64,000 nt of DNA from Chroococcidiopsis thermalis PCC 7203 (GCF_000317125.1 NC_019695.1:546336-610335); one strand, 5' to 3'; counted from the stretch's first letter, positions 46,637 through 55,692 are shown. The notes: generated by a model not told the origin, from the sequence alone. Translations and numbers: made by a program.

Positions 46637-46947
46637 TTAAGTTGTCAGTTGTAAGTAAGAAACCTCTTGCCAATGACCGATGACCAATGACCAATGACCA
46701 ATGACACATTCATGTCATATTTGTGCGGCAAACTCAATTTAAAGTAATATGCAGAAGTCGCTGACTTCTAGCAACTTTTACTTGTAAATACCCGTTGAGA
46801 AATTTAGTTATACAGCAATGAGCTGTGGCTAAAAATCGACGAACTTACCATCAAGTACCTTTTTAATACAAGTACCATTAGCCAGAAGCAGTAGATATGA
46901 CTGAGCTTTCTAATTGACATTAAGTCTTCACCTAAAAAATTGACGAT
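46637..46947. other. Intergenic region with TGACCAA repeats
   Basis: No gene is seen. Four or five TGACCAA/TGACCGA heptamers lie at 46673-46705; the remaining 240 bases upstream of the permease gene show no clear structure. Confidence 0.55.
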
Positions 46948-48297
46948 ATGGCAAATAAAGTAGCATCACCAGCGCTGAAGCCAACCCTTTCAGTGGTGGA
47001 CGCAAGCGCGATCGTCGTCGGTATGGTGATTGGCGCTGGAATTTTTGAGACTCCCACTCTGGTGGCTCAGAATGCTGGTAGTCAAAGCGTTATCTTATTC
47101 GCTTGGCTGCTAGGTGGGGTTGCCTCATTGATTGGCGCTCTCTGTTATGCCGAACTGACGACAGCATATCCTCACCCAGGCGGGGATTACCACTATTTCA
47201 TGCGTGCCTTTGGCACGAACGTTGCTTTTCTCTTCGCCTGGGCGCGGATGACGGTGATTCAAACTGGTTCGATTACGCTGTTTGCTTATGCGTTTGGTGA
47301 CTACGCATCCCAAATCTTGCCACTAGGGAGCTATTCTTCTGCGATCTATGCAGCCCTCTGCATTGCTATTCTGACCGGATTGCATATCATGGGCGTGCAG
47401 CAGGGAAAGTGGACGCAAAACTTACTGACACTATCAACGGTATTAGGTCTGGCATTGGTCATCATTGCTGGAATGATTACTGTAGCTGGTACTACTCCCG
47501 TACCTAACGGTACACCAACCAATAACGGTGGAGCTTTCGGACTGGCAATGGTCTTCGTACTTTTAACCTACGGTGGCTGGAACGAAGCAGCCTACATTTC
47601 GGCAGAAGTGCGGGATGCCAGACACAACATGGTTAAGACGTTGCTGTTGAGTATCGCTCTGATTGCTGGACTTTACATGTTAGTCAACTTTGCTTACATC
47701 CACGGACTGGGGATTGCTGGTGTAGCAAATTCCAAAGCGGTAGCAGCCGATCTGATGCGGCGGGTGTTTGGCGAAAGTGGGGCAAGATTAATTAGCTTTA
47801 TCGTGGCTGTGACTGCACTGAGTTCGATCAACGCCACAATTTTTACAGGAGCGCGGACGAACTTTGCTTTAGGACAAGACTTTCGCTCTTTCTCTTTGTT
47901 GGGGCAATGGAGCGATCGCCGTCACACACCTACCAATGCTTTACTCATACAAGGGGCGATCGCATTAGGACTCGTTCTTCTAGGAACGATCACTCACGAA
48001 GGCGAGAAAGGCTTTGAAACGATGACAGCCTACACCTCACCCGTATTTTGGTGCTTTTTTCTACTGTCGGGAATAGCATTGTTCGTCCTCCGCCAACGGG
48101 AACCCAACACGCCTCGAACTTTTCAAGTCCCTGGCTACCCAATTACTCCCTTGATTTTTTGCGCCATTTGTGCTTATTTACTTTACTCCAGTATTACCTA
48201 TGCTTCCAGTCAGGCATACAGTATTGGGGCGATCGTCGGTATTAGCATGATGGTTGTGGGCGTACCTGTACTGTTTTGGGTGCGTCGCAGGCACTAG
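46948..48297 (+). CDS. APC-family amino acid permease
   Basis: This 449-residue protein has twelve hydrophobic segments and the APC N-terminal motif VVGMVIGAGIFETPTLVA, then LLGGVASLIGALCYAELTTAYP. It is a proton- or sodium-coupled transporter of an amino acid or amine; the substrate cannot be told. The C-terminal helix ends with a short basic tail (VRRRH). It is followed by a repeat-bearing spacer and the lipoprotein methyltransferase, and shows no operon partner. Confidence 0.92.
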   Translation: MANKVASPALKPTLSVVDASAIVVGMVIGAGIFETPTLVAQNAGSQSVILFAWLLGGVASLIGALCYAELTTAYPHPGGDYHYFMRAFGTNVAFLFAWARMTVIQTGSITLFAYAFGDYASQILPLGSYSSAIYAALCIAILTGLHIMGVQQGKWTQNLLTLSTVLGLALVIIAGMITVAGTTPVPNGTPTNNGGAFGLAMVFVLLTYGGWNEAAYISAEVRDARHNMVKTLLLSIALIAGLYMLVNFAYIHGLGIAGVANSKAVAADLMRRVFGESGARLISFIVAVTALSSINATIFTGARTNFALGQDFRSFSLLGQWSDRRHTPTNALLIQGAIALGLVLLGTITHEGEKGFETMTAYTSPVFWCFFLLSGIALFVLRQREPNTPRTFQVPGYPITPLIFCAICAYLLYSSITYASSQAYSIGAIVGISMMVVGVPVLFWVRRRH

Positions 48298-48400
48298 ATA
48301 TAAGGCAATAGAGAAAAGAAGTCGTAAGTCGTAAGTCATTTTCCCTGCTCCCTTTCTTCACTAATAACTAACAACTGATAACTGACAAGAGGAAATACAG

Positions 48401-49057
48401 ATGCAATTACCACTAATACTCAAACCGATCGCGGTAGGTGCGATCGCCGTTAGTATGGGCATTATCGGTTGTACGCAACAGACAGGGCTGAATGCCCAGG
48501 CAGAACCTAATATTGCTCAAACAACTCAAACAGCACCACCAGCAGGACAAACCGAACAACGGGAACCTGACGTACCTTACGTGCCTACACCTCAAGAAGT
48601 TGTGGATGAAATGCTCAAACTGGCAAAAGTTCAAAAAGGAGATGTCCTCTACGATCTGGGTAGCGGTGACGGACGCATTCCTATTACTGCCGTGAGAGAA
48701 TATGGCGTAAAAAGGGCTGTAGGTATAGATATCAATCCCGAGCGAATTGAAGAAGCAAACGAAAATGCCAAAAAAGCAGGCGTGAGCGATCGCGTGCAAT
48801 TTCTCAATCAAGATTTGTTTAAGTCCAATTTCAATGAAGCCTCTGTCGTGACGCTGTACCTACTACCAGATATTAATGTCAAACTGCGACCCCAGTTATT
48901 CAAACAATTGAAACCTGGTACTCGGATTGTTTCCCACGATTTTGACATGGGTGAATGGAAACCCGAGCGCACAGTACAAGTACAAGGACCAAACCGGACT
49001 CACACCCTTTATTACTGGGTCGTTCCTGAAAAACCACCAGCTAATTTACAGGGGTGA
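48401..49057 (+). CDS. SAM-dependent methyltransferase-like lipoprotein
   Basis: This 218-residue protein starts with a lipoprotein signal (hydrophobic core, then GIIGC with Cys24 as lipidation site), a Gln/Pro/Thr-rich linker (25-60) and then a class I methyltransferase core: LYDLGSGDGRIPITAV (motif I), VGIDINPERIEEANENA, VVTLYLLPDIN and GTRIVSHDFDMG. The core is like that of cytoplasmic methyltransferases and appears intact. A SAM-binding fold on the outside of the membrane is unusual because SAM is not known to be available there. The start has a GAGG box about eight bases ahead. The substrate is unknown. Confidence 0.88.
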   Translation: MQLPLILKPIAVGAIAVSMGIIGCTQQTGLNAQAEPNIAQTTQTAPPAGQTEQREPDVPYVPTPQEVVDEMLKLAKVQKGDVLYDLGSGDGRIPITAVREYGVKRAVGIDINPERIEEANENAKKAGVSDRVQFLNQDLFKSNFNEASVVTLYLLPDINVKLRPQLFKQLKPGTRIVSHDFDMGEWKPERTVQVQGPNRTHTLYYWVVPEKPPANLQG

Positions 49058-49063
49058 GGAGTG

Positions 49064-49193
49064 AGGGGAATTCGGAATTCGGAATTCGCAATTAATTGCG
49101 AATGGGCGACTTGCAACTTCTCCCTTGTCTCCCTTGTCCCCCTTGTCTCCTCTTGCCAACTCCCGGACGGGCGGGTTTGGAAACCCACCTCTA
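49064..49193. repeat. Mixed repeats between methyltransferase and peptidase genes
   Basis: GGAATTC repeats (49069-49087), TCCCTTGTC nonamers (49121-49149) and a short family-2 inverted repeat (GACGGGCGGGTTT facing AAACCCACC, 49164-49187) follow each other here. Confidence 0.8.
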
Positions 49194-49210
49194 CCGACTC
49201 CCGACTCCCT

Positions 49211-50371
49211 ATGAAATACGCAATACTCATAACTACTTTAGTCGCCCTACCGACGGCGAGTTTGGCGCAGTCTGGACGAGCTGGGGCAGATGTGGAAGCC
49301 TTGGTAAAACTCGGTCCTAGAGTGGCTGGTACGCCAGTTATGGCAAAGGCAAGTGACTATCTAGAGGCGGAGTACCGCAAAGCTGGCTACACAACTCAAA
49401 TTCAAACTTTTACCTACTCTCGATTTGAGGATTTAGGTTCGAGTTTGATAGTAGGAAAGACCAAAACTACAGGTTTACCTCTGAGTGGATCGGTTGCAGG
49501 TAAAGTTGATGCGCCGTTAGTAGTTGTACCCAACGTCGGACGACCGGAAGATTTTGCTCGGGTTGATGTTAAAGGCGCGATCGCAGTTGTCCAAAGAGGA
49601 GAAATTCGGTTTTCCGAAAAGGTACAAAATGCCAGTACTGCGGGTGCGGTAGCCGTGGCAATTATTAATGACAGATCGGGAGAACTCGCGGCTTCTCTCG
49701 GTGGTGGAGTCAGTAAAATTCCTGTCTTGGCTTTATCTAGAGAACAAGGCTCTGCTTTACTACAAAGTTCTCAAACCGCACAGCCAGCCACTTTACACGT
49801 CAATACTCGGCAACGTCAAGTTACTGGACGTAATGTAGTAGCTCATCTACCTGGCATCGCTAGACCCCAAATACTCCTGGGCGCTCATTACGACTCCGTA
49901 CCAGGTGCGCCAGGGGCGAATGACAATGCTTCTGGGACGGCTGTTGTTTTAGAAATTGCCCGCAGAATCTCTAAAACTCCCTTAGCAAACCAAACTTGGT
50001 TTGTGGCTTTTGATGGCGAAGAAGACGGGTTACATGGTTCTAAAGCTTTCGTACAAACCGCCCAACCACAGTTTATCTCTAGCCTTAAGGCAATGCTAAA
50101 TTTTGATATGGTAGGCGTAAATTCTAGTCTTCGCGTGAGTGGTACACCTCAGCTCACAGCCCGAGCGAAAGCAGCGCAAAGTGGGTTGTCTACTTCTGAA
50201 TCTTACAGTGGTAGCGACCATGCTTCTTTTGCAGCGGCAAAAGTTCCAGTTTTATTTTTTCACCGAGGGCGCGAACCTAACTACCACACGCCAAACGACA
50301 AGCAAGTAGACTCAAATCTACTTGATGAAACTGTCAGCGTGGGACTAGAGATTGTCGAGCAATTGCTTTGA
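49211..50371 (+). CDS. Secreted M28-family metallopeptidase with PA domain
   Basis: ATG 49211 gives a signal peptide (MKYAILITTLVALPTASLAQ) and 386 residues; longer frames back to 49061 come from repeats. A protease-associated (PA) domain (about 80-200, VDVKGAIAVVQRGEI) precedes the M28 core with zinc ligands in LGAHYDSV, GANDNASGT, FDGEEDG and the final HTPNDK histidine. It is an aminopeptidase Y-like exopeptidase acting outside the cytoplasm, probably in peptide scavenging. Confidence 0.93.
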   Translation: MKYAILITTLVALPTASLAQSGRAGADVEALVKLGPRVAGTPVMAKASDYLEAEYRKAGYTTQIQTFTYSRFEDLGSSLIVGKTKTTGLPLSGSVAGKVDAPLVVVPNVGRPEDFARVDVKGAIAVVQRGEIRFSEKVQNASTAGAVAVAIINDRSGELAASLGGGVSKIPVLALSREQGSALLQSSQTAQPATLHVNTRQRQVTGRNVVAHLPGIARPQILLGAHYDSVPGAPGANDNASGTAVVLEIARRISKTPLANQTWFVAFDGEEDGLHGSKAFVQTAQPQFISSLKAMLNFDMVGVNSSLRVSGTPQLTARAKAAQSGLSTSESYSGSDHASFAAAKVPVLFFHRGREPNYHTPNDKQVDSNLLDETVSVGLEIVEQLL

Positions 50372-50383
50372 AGTGTGGGCTGT

Positions 50384-50462
50384 TAATAGTTAATGGTTAA
50401 TGGCAAATAACCATTAACCAATGACAAAAGACCAATCACAAATGACCAACAACAAACCTACA
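50384..50462. repeat. Heptamer tracts (TTAATGG/ACCATTA and TGACCAA)
   Basis: TTAATAGTTAATGG and AACCATTAACC can pair, and AATGACAAAAGACCAATCACAAATGACC follows. The tract provides an in-frame extension ahead of the HtrA start codon. Confidence 0.75.
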
Positions 50463-51578
50463 ATGTCTCAGAATTCTGTTGTGAAAAAGTCAGTCACTTA
50501 TTTATCTTTAATATTTATGGGGGCTGCGGGTAGTTTGTTAGGAACCCAGCTATTACCCAATCGACCGGAGTTAATCCCGCCATCAGTTGCTCAGCTCCCG
50601 GCTCAGGTTCCTAGCGGAAATATTAACTTTATTGCTAACGCTGTAGACCGTACTGGTGCAGCGGTCGTCCGTATTGATGCGGCACGGGCTACCCGCGCTA
50701 GACAACCTGGAGCTAGGGTAGTGCGGGGAACTGGTTCGGGCTTTATTATTGAGCCGGATGGTTTAATTTTGACAAACGCTCACGTTACTGGTGGAGCTGA
50801 TACGGTCAATGTCACCCTGAAAGATGGACGCAAATTTACTGGTCGGGTCTTGGGTAGAGATGAATTGACAGATGTGGCTGTAGTGAGAATTCAAGCCAAT
50901 GATTTACCTACGGTAACAGTAGGCAACTCTGACAACCTCCGACCTGGAGAGTGGGCGATCGCGATCGGCAATCCTTTAGGATTAGATAATACTGTTACTG
51001 CTGGTATCATCAGTGCTACAGGTCGTTCTAGCAGTGATGTAGGCGTTCCCGACAAGCGCGTCGGTTTCATTCAAACTGATGCAGCGATTAATCCCGGTAA
51101 TTCTGGCGGACCCCTATTAAATCAACAAGGGCAAGTGGTGGGAATGAATACGGCAATTATCGGCGGCGCTCAAGGTTTGGGTTTTGCGATTCCTATCAAT
51201 CGAGCGCAGCAAATCGCCGAGCAACTGGTTGCTAAAGGAAGGATCGATCGCGCCTATTTAGGGGTTCAAATGGCAACTCTCAACGATGAGATTCGAGAAA
51301 CCCTAGCCCAAGAGTCAAATGGTGATGTCACTATCTCCGCCAACCAAGGGGTAGTCGTGTTAGGAGTCGAGCGCAATTCTCCTGCTGCTGCTGCGGGGAT
51401 TCGTCCTGGCGACGTGATCCAGCAAATTAACGGGCAACAAGTAAAAACTGCCGATCAAGTGCAGCAAGCAGTAGAAAATAGCCAAATCGGTGTCAATATC
51501 CCGCTTGAAGTCAGTCGCAATGGCAGAAATATTCAGCTCTCGGTAAGAGCTGGTGAATTTCCTGCCAGCGCTAGCTAA
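50463..51578 (+). CDS. HtrA/Deg-family serine protease
   Basis: ATG 50463 is preferred to 50421 because the first 14 residues of the longer form are repeat-encoded. The 371-residue protein has an N-terminal membrane anchor or signal (about 8-27), a trypsin-like domain with [10 protein letters not shown] (His), LTDVAVV (Asp) and [11 protein letters not shown] (Ser), and one PDZ domain (about 275-365, [21 protein letters not shown]). It matches the cyanobacterial HhoA/HhoB/HtrA group, which degrades damaged periplasmic or lumenal proteins; which of the three cannot be told. Confidence 0.95.
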   Translation: MSQNSVVKKSVTYLSLIFMGAAGSLLGTQLLPNRPELIPPSVAQLPAQVPSGNINFIANAVDRTGAAVVRIDAARATRARQPGARVVRGTGSGFIIEPDGLILTNAHVTGGADTVNVTLKDGRKFTGRVLGRDELTDVAVVRIQANDLPTVTVGNSDNLRPGEWAIAIGNPLGLDNTVTAGIISATGRSSSDVGVPDKRVGFIQTDAAINPGNSGGPLLNQQGQVVGMNTAIIGGAQGLGFAIPINRAQQIAEQLVAKGRIDRAYLGVQMATLNDEIRETLAQESNGDVTISANQGVVVLGVERNSPAAAAGIRPGDVIQQINGQQVKTADQVQQAVENSQIGVNIPLEVSRNGRNIQLSVRAGEFPASAS

Positions 51579-51601
51579 AGGATGCATATTAGGTATGGGG
51601 A

Positions 51602-51628
51602 GCAGAGACGTTCATGCAACGTCTCTAC
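51602..51628. repeat. Palindromic repeat AGAGACGTT-CATGC-AACGTCTCT
   Basis: Perfect 9-bp arms surround a five-base loop, just ahead of the J-domain protein. It could be a hairpin in the leader of that mRNA or a dispersed repeat of another family. Confidence 0.85.
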
Positions 51629-51658
51629 ACCTCCAAAATATTTTCCTGTCCCTTAAGT

Positions 51659-52288
51659 ATGGATAATCTGCCCAATCCCAACTGGTGTTATCAAGTTTTA
51701 GAAATCTCCCCAACGGCGACGGCGCAAGAGATTAAAATGGCTTATCGCCAGCTGGCGCGGAAATATCACCCCGATCTCAATCCAGGCGATCGCACTGCGG
51801 AAGATCGGTTCAAACTCATCGTCCAAGCATACCGCACCTTACTCACCCTCCAATCGCAGCCATCTTCCAGCACTTCTACAAAAACTACACCACATCCAGA
51901 CACCACTTCTACTTACAGTACAGGTGGCGTGCGCTTCCACGTTAAGCAACGCGACTGCACGCCTTCCTCTCCTCCCCTCTCTTCAGAAGAAAAGTTACTC
52001 AAATTGAGTACGCTCAACCAAGTCTACACTTTACTCAAGCGTCAGAATTTTCAGCAAGCAGTAGACATAGCAGAAAAGCTAGCTATCCGCTTTCCCAAAG
52101 ATTCAGACGTGCAACCGTGGCTAGCTGTAGCTTACCATCGTTGGGCAAAACAGCTGATCTCGCGACAACAGTGCGATCGCGCTAGAATTTACCTCAAAAA
52201 AGCTTTGCAAGCCGATCCTCATAACCAGAAGTTATGGCGAGAAATCGATCGCGATTACAAAGCTATAGAACGCCAGTTAATGTTTTGA
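51659..52288 (+). CDS. J-domain protein with TPR-like C-terminus
   Basis: ATG 51659 gives 209 residues; the longer frame from 51614 runs through a palindromic repeat. Residues 5-70 form a J domain ([19 protein letters not shown], then [13 protein letters not shown] with HPD), which stimulates a DnaK ATPase. A Ser/Thr-rich linker leads to a helical tetratricopeptide-like region (about 115-205, [20 protein letters not shown] and [16 protein letters not shown]). It is a DnaJ-like co-chaperone without the zinc finger, likely a specialised J protein. Confidence 0.92.
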   Translation: MDNLPNPNWCYQVLEISPTATAQEIKMAYRQLARKYHPDLNPGDRTAEDRFKLIVQAYRTLLTLQSQPSSSTSTKTTPHPDTTSTYSTGGVRFHVKQRDCTPSSPPLSSEEKLLKLSTLNQVYTLLKRQNFQQAVDIAEKLAIRFPKDSDVQPWLAVAYHRWAKQLISRQQCDRARIYLKKALQADPHNQKLWREIDRDYKAIERQLMF

Positions 52289-52396
52289 TCCGCAAAAGCT
52301 ATTGACCGGATCGATATTGGTGACTTCATTTTGTAGCCAAATTAATATCTAACTGTCACAGTCATGTCACATTCATTCACTATCTTATAAATGGCT

Positions 52397-52479
52397 GCAA
52401 CGAGTAAATGAGTTACTCCTCACCCTATCCTCAATTCAGCGAGTAAATAGCCTCTCCATATTTTGGAGAGCTTTTTTTA
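52397..52479 (+). ncRNA. Candidate Yfr1-like small RNA
   Basis: ACTCCTCACCC (52415-52425) differs by one base from the conserved unpaired Yfr1 motif ACUCCUCACAC. It is preceded by a short hairpin-forming segment (GAGTAA ... TTACTC, 52402-52418, which overlaps the motif) and followed by a strong intrinsic terminator. TATAAA at 52386-52391 could be the -10 box, placing the start near 52397. Yfr1 regulates porin-type mRNAs in cyanobacteria. The length of about 80 bases is a little above the family range (roughly 55-70), and the upstream stem is not a perfect match, so this is a candidate only. Confidence 0.45.
52449..52479 (+). terminator. Intrinsic terminator
   Basis: CTCTCCA (52452-52458) pairs with TGGAGAG (52464-52470) around a five-base loop, followed by seven T residues. 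It would end the small RNA candidate and any read-through from the J-domain gene. Confidence 0.9.
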
Positions 52480-52999
52480 TGTAACTCGCACTAAGCGGTC
52501 TTCCTCTACACATCCTGTTCCAAATTTCCGCTAAGTTAGCTTTTGGGGTAAAAATTGGGGTAATTGGGGTAACAGTACTGAGGAACCAGCTACATGCACG
52601 GGTTTTCTCCGTTCAGCGAACTGGCGTTGCTATTTTGGGTTTGTATTTTTCTAATGTCTGGTCGAATAGATTTGCCTCTCTTATTGGTGGTTTTAATAAA
52701 GCAAGTTTTTGTTTATTGTTTAAACTATATTTTTCTAAAGTTGGATCGAAACAACCATTGAGTGCATTATTGTGCATTACCCAGCATTTAGCCTCTAATG
52801 CACTCCAATTTTGCGGAGTGTCTATCAAGTTCACTCGCTTACGCACTGCGTAGCCAGAAGGCTTGCCAAACAAGGGAGCTTATTTGGTGCTAAAGGATAA
52901 GCGCAAATTACCATCTTTCCATCGTTCTATACGACAAGTAGTTTCGTAGCCTTGTTTTGCAGAATTGACCATCGCGTACACTGCGTAGAAAAAACGTAC

Positions 53000-53035
53000 A
53001 AAAAATAAAGCTAGAAGCTGTAACAACCTCTAGCC
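53000..53035 (-). terminator. Intrinsic terminator downstream of rnpB
   Basis: On the minus strand GCTAGAGGTTG and CAGCTTCTAGC form a stem with a short loop (53010-53034), followed by TTTATTTTTT. It lies just past the rnpB 3' end. Confidence 0.85.
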
Positions 53036-53044
53036 TTAGATGAT

Positions 53045-53497
53045 ATGAGAGAGCAGGACATAAGCTGGATTCTGTTTTCTGCTGCATCAACGCGATCGCA
53101 TCTCTACATACAGAAGGCAGTTATCTATCTGGGATGCCTGTTACCAGACACCTCTAGCGGTACACCAATAGCGGAACTGGTAAAAGACCAACCGTAGTTC
53201 CTCCGACCTTGCTCCCAACCGGGGTTTACCGAGCCAGCACCTCTCGATGCTGCTGGTGCGCTCTTACCGCACCTTTGCACCCTTACCCTTTTCAGTTGTC
53301 AGTTATCAGTTATCAGTTATCATTTGGTCACTGGTCACTGTTCGCCGATCGCTGAAAAAGGCGGTATCTTTCTGTGGCACTATCCTCACGATCGCTCGCA
53401 CTGGGCGTTACCCAGCAAGTTTGGTCTTTCGGGAGTCCAGACTTTCCTCAGACCAGCTGTAAAAGCTGGCTGCAACTGCCTGCGCCTACTCTCTCTA
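53045..53497 (-). ncRNA. rnpB: RNase P RNA
   Basis: On the minus strand the RNA begins near 53497 (AGAGAGAGTAGGCGCAGGC), and contains the conserved GAGGAAAGTCTGGACTCCC segment (53434-53455), GAGGATAGTGCCACAGAAAG, AAACCCCGGTTGGGAGCAAGG and, near the 3' end, CAGAATCCAGCTTATG. These are universal bacterial RNase P RNA sequences. The RNA is the catalytic part that trims tRNA 5' ends. TTATCAG heptamer repeats (53296-53322) lie inside it, between the conserved GCCACAGAAA and GGTGCGGTAAGAGCGCACC segments. Ends are approximate. Confidence 0.95.
53288..53325 (-). repeat. Heptamer repeat inside rnpB
   Basis: Four to five copies of (GATAACT)/(GACAACT) lie within the RNA. In heterocyst-forming cyanobacteria similar STRR repeats are known at this variable position of the RNA. 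Confidence 0.9.
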
Positions 53498-53502
53498 GAT
53501 CT

Positions 53503-53508
53503 AGTGTA
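53503..53508 (-). promoter_or_regulatory. Possible -10 box of rnpB
   Basis: TACACT lies seven bases before the presumed 5' end of the RNA. No good -35 box is seen because heptamer repeats occupy that position. Confidence 0.4.
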
Positions 53509-53620
53509 ATGGTAATGGGTAATGGGTAATGGGTAATTGGTTGTTAGTTGTTGGTTGTTGGTTGTTGGTAACTGATAACTGGTCACTGACAACTGATAAC
53601 TGACAACTGGTAACTGACAC
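53506..53620. repeat. Heptamer tracts (TAATGGG, TTGTTGG, CTGATAA/CTGACAA)
   Basis: Four TAATGGG/TAATTGG units, four GTTGTTG units and about seven ACTGATA/ACTGACA units follow each other between rnpB and corA. Confidence 0.88.
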
Positions 53621-54784
53621 TTAGCCTCTCTTTCTTGACGTTCTATCCTGGACATCGGAGAAGTTTTCAAACCAACCCCGTCGCCAGAAGAAATAGATGA
53701 GTCCAGCAGCGGTTGCTGCCATAGCTGCTAAGCATAAGGGATATCCCCAGTACCAATTTAATTCCGGCATATTCCAGGGAGATTTTTCCGTGTTAAAGTT
53801 CATACCGTAGACCCCAGCAATGAAAGTTAAAGGAATAAATATAGAAGAAACTACCGTCAGCAACTTCATGATTTCATTCATTTTGTTACTCACGGCTGAT
53901 AGGTAGACATCCATTAGACCAGAAGTTAATTCGCGATAGGTTTCTACCATGTCTAAAATTTGTACGGCATGGTCGTAACAGTCGCGTAAATAGACTTGGA
54001 CGCGATCGCTAATTAAACTGTCATTATCATCGCGGATCAGCATGGCGATCGCATCTCGTTGAGGCCAAATTGCTCGCCGCAGGTTGAGCAACTCTCGCCG
54101 GACGCGATAGATTTTGTTTAAAGTTTGCCGCGTTGGTTTAGTAATAACTTCATCTTCTAAGTCTTCCATCTGTTCTCCGTATGCTTCCAGTACGGGAAAA
54201 AAGCCATCAATAATCGAATCTATCAACGTATAGGCTAAATAATCTGCTCCTAGCTTGCGGACGCTACCTTTGTTGTAACGAATTCGCTGGCGTACCTGTT
54301 CAAAGCAGTCGTGTTCTGGTTCTTCTTGGACTGTAAGTAGGTAGTGTTTTCCTAAAATAAAACTGACTTGTTCGCTATGAAAACCACCACTTTCTTTTGG
54401 TATCACCATCCGTGCGATCATGACTAAATGATCTTCATAATCGTCTTCTACTTTGGGACGCTGCGGTACGTTGACGATATCTTCTAAAACCAATGGATGC
54501 AGATTAAAAACTTGTCCCAATCTTTGTAAGATATCTTCGCTACCTAAGCCTTGTACGTCAACCCAAGAGACAGATTCGGTGTCCAGATAGGGAAGACATT
54601 CTTCTGGCGTGGCTAAGGTTTGGCGTGTTGCGTCTGCTTCGTTGTAGTCAATTAAAACGATAACTGGTGGTTGAGCATCAACCCCAATATTCAAAGTTCC
54701 TGGTAGACTACCTGGTTTGTCGTAAAAGTAGTCAAAGTGAGGCTGTGTGTCTGGTTTAGCAGCACGAATACGAGATTTTGTCAT
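53621..54784 (-). CDS. corA: CorA-type magnesium/cobalt transporter
   Basis: This 387-residue protein has the CorA fold: an N-terminal cytoplasmic domain with SWVDVQGLGSEDILQRLG and LEDIVNVPQRPKVE, long helices, and two C-terminal membrane helices with the YGMNF signature (GVYGMNFNTEK). It forms a pentamer that admits Mg2+ or Co2+. It is divergent from the following plus-strand gene. The C-terminus has a short basic tail (RTSRKRG), as expected for the family's inside end. Confidence 0.95.
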   Translation of the reverse strand: MTKSRIRAAKPDTQPHFDYFYDKPGSLPGTLNIGVDAQPPVIVLIDYNEADATRQTLATPEECLPYLDTESVSWVDVQGLGSEDILQRLGQVFNLHPLVLEDIVNVPQRPKVEDDYEDHLVMIARMVIPKESGGFHSEQVSFILGKHYLLTVQEEPEHDCFEQVRQRIRYNKGSVRKLGADYLAYTLIDSIIDGFFPVLEAYGEQMEDLEDEVITKPTRQTLNKIYRVRRELLNLRRAIWPQRDAIAMLIRDDNDSLISDRVQVYLRDCYDHAVQILDMVETYRELTSGLMDVYLSAVSNKMNEIMKLLTVVSSIFIPLTFIAGVYGMNFNTEKSPWNMPELNWYWGYPLCLAAMAATAAGLIYFFWRRGWFENFSDVQDRTSRKRG

Positions 54785-54906
54785 GAACGAGATGCGCGCG
54801 GGACTCCATCGCGATCTTAATCCTTATGATGCGTTTAGGTTGTGTTACGATCGTGCTTTCTTATCACGGGAACAGTATAAACTGGAGCGATCGCGCTGCT
54901 CAATCT

Positions 54907-55626
54907 ATGGAAAACTCATCCTTATTCGCTCAAATTGTACAATCTTTAGAGCAAAATGAAGACTCAGCCCGAATTAAAAAACTAGTTTTTTACGTAGCAA
55001 AACAATTTTGGGCTAGAGACCAAAATCAGTTAAATAGTATTAGTTTACTCGATCTAATCCAAGACTTGCTTATTAAATATTCAGATATAGAAAGCTTGAA
55101 AAAAAATGTTTATAGAATGGCACAAACTCTAAACAAGCCGGAGCAGTACTTAAGTGTTGCTAGTACAATTATTGGAGAAGCAGAAATTCTATATAATTTT
55201 CAATCAGACAAACTTCAAGAAAGCAGAATAAGTTCTGATTCCGATCTGATTACCGTTCCTTTAGTCCCGGCAATTCGACAAGAAGCTGTGGTTATTCCCG
55301 ATTCCCCTCCACCAGCGTCCGTACAAATTAAGAAAAAAATCGAGCCATTTGAAATCCGTCACAAGATAATGCTTCAAATCAATCCCTTGCAAGCAAAAAT
55401 CTTACTATTTTCCGCGACCGAACATCAATTTGATTGGACTCAACAAGATTGGGCGGCTTTACGCAGTACGGAGCTATACGAATTAATTCGGAATATAACT
55501 TATACTTGTCAATCTTTTGAAGCTTTAGTTGATACTCTCGATATAACAGCCCGAAAGCTGGACAAGCCGCACGAGTACCTAGCGATCGCTAATATTATCA
55601 GTCAAGCACTTAAACCCATGTTTTGA
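54907..55626 (+). CDS. Hypothetical protein with two similar halves
   Basis: ATG 54907 gives 239 residues; frames reaching back to 54747 or 54826 lack support. The protein is mainly helical. The N-terminal half has LNKPEQYLSVASTIIGEAE and the C-terminal half LDKPHEYLAIANIISQALK, so it contains an internal duplication of about 90 residues joined by a Pro-rich linker (PDSPPPASVQ). No known family, signal or membrane helix is recognised. The gene precedes a pentapeptide protein on the same strand (66-base gap), which may be cotranscribed. Confidence 0.75.
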   Translation: MENSSLFAQIVQSLEQNEDSARIKKLVFYVAKQFWARDQNQLNSISLLDLIQDLLIKYSDIESLKKNVYRMAQTLNKPEQYLSVASTIIGEAEILYNFQSDKLQESRISSDSDLITVPLVPAIRQEAVVIPDSPPPASVQIKKKIEPFEIRHKIMLQINPLQAKILLFSATEHQFDWTQQDWAALRSTELYELIRNITYTCQSFEALVDTLDITARKLDKPHEYLAIANIISQALKPMF

Positions 55627-55629
55627 AGT

Positions 55630-55670
55630 TTGTATTTTAACTTTTAGCTTTTAGTTTTTGACTTCAGTTG
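55630..55670. repeat. Heptamer tract (TTTTAAC/TTTTAGC)
   Basis: Four TTTTAAC, TTTTAGC, TTTTAGT and TTTTGAC units separate the hypothetical gene from the pentapeptide gene. Confidence 0.75.
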
Positions 55671-55692
55671 CAATATTTACCGCGCATAATTT

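Larger units (their letters stand above)
52289..53040. other. Intergenic region holding an sRNA candidate and the rnpB 3' side
   Basis: This stretch contains a Yfr1-like RNA candidate (52397-52479) and the rnpB terminator (53000-53034). Between them a small minus-strand frame (52613-52873, 86 codons, with two FDxTLEKY copies) has no recognisable family and no clear ribosome-binding site; it could be a gene remnant. Confidence 0.5.

Noticed and set aside
52613-52873. Minus-strand frame of 86 codons with two FDxTLEKY copies
   Set aside because: No family, no ribosome-binding site and a short sequence duplication within; kept only as a possible gene remnant in the intergenic note.
53041-53500. 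Short coding frames overlapping the rnpB region on both strands
   Set aside because: The conserved RNase P RNA segments explain the sequence, and the frames are short and unlike any protein.
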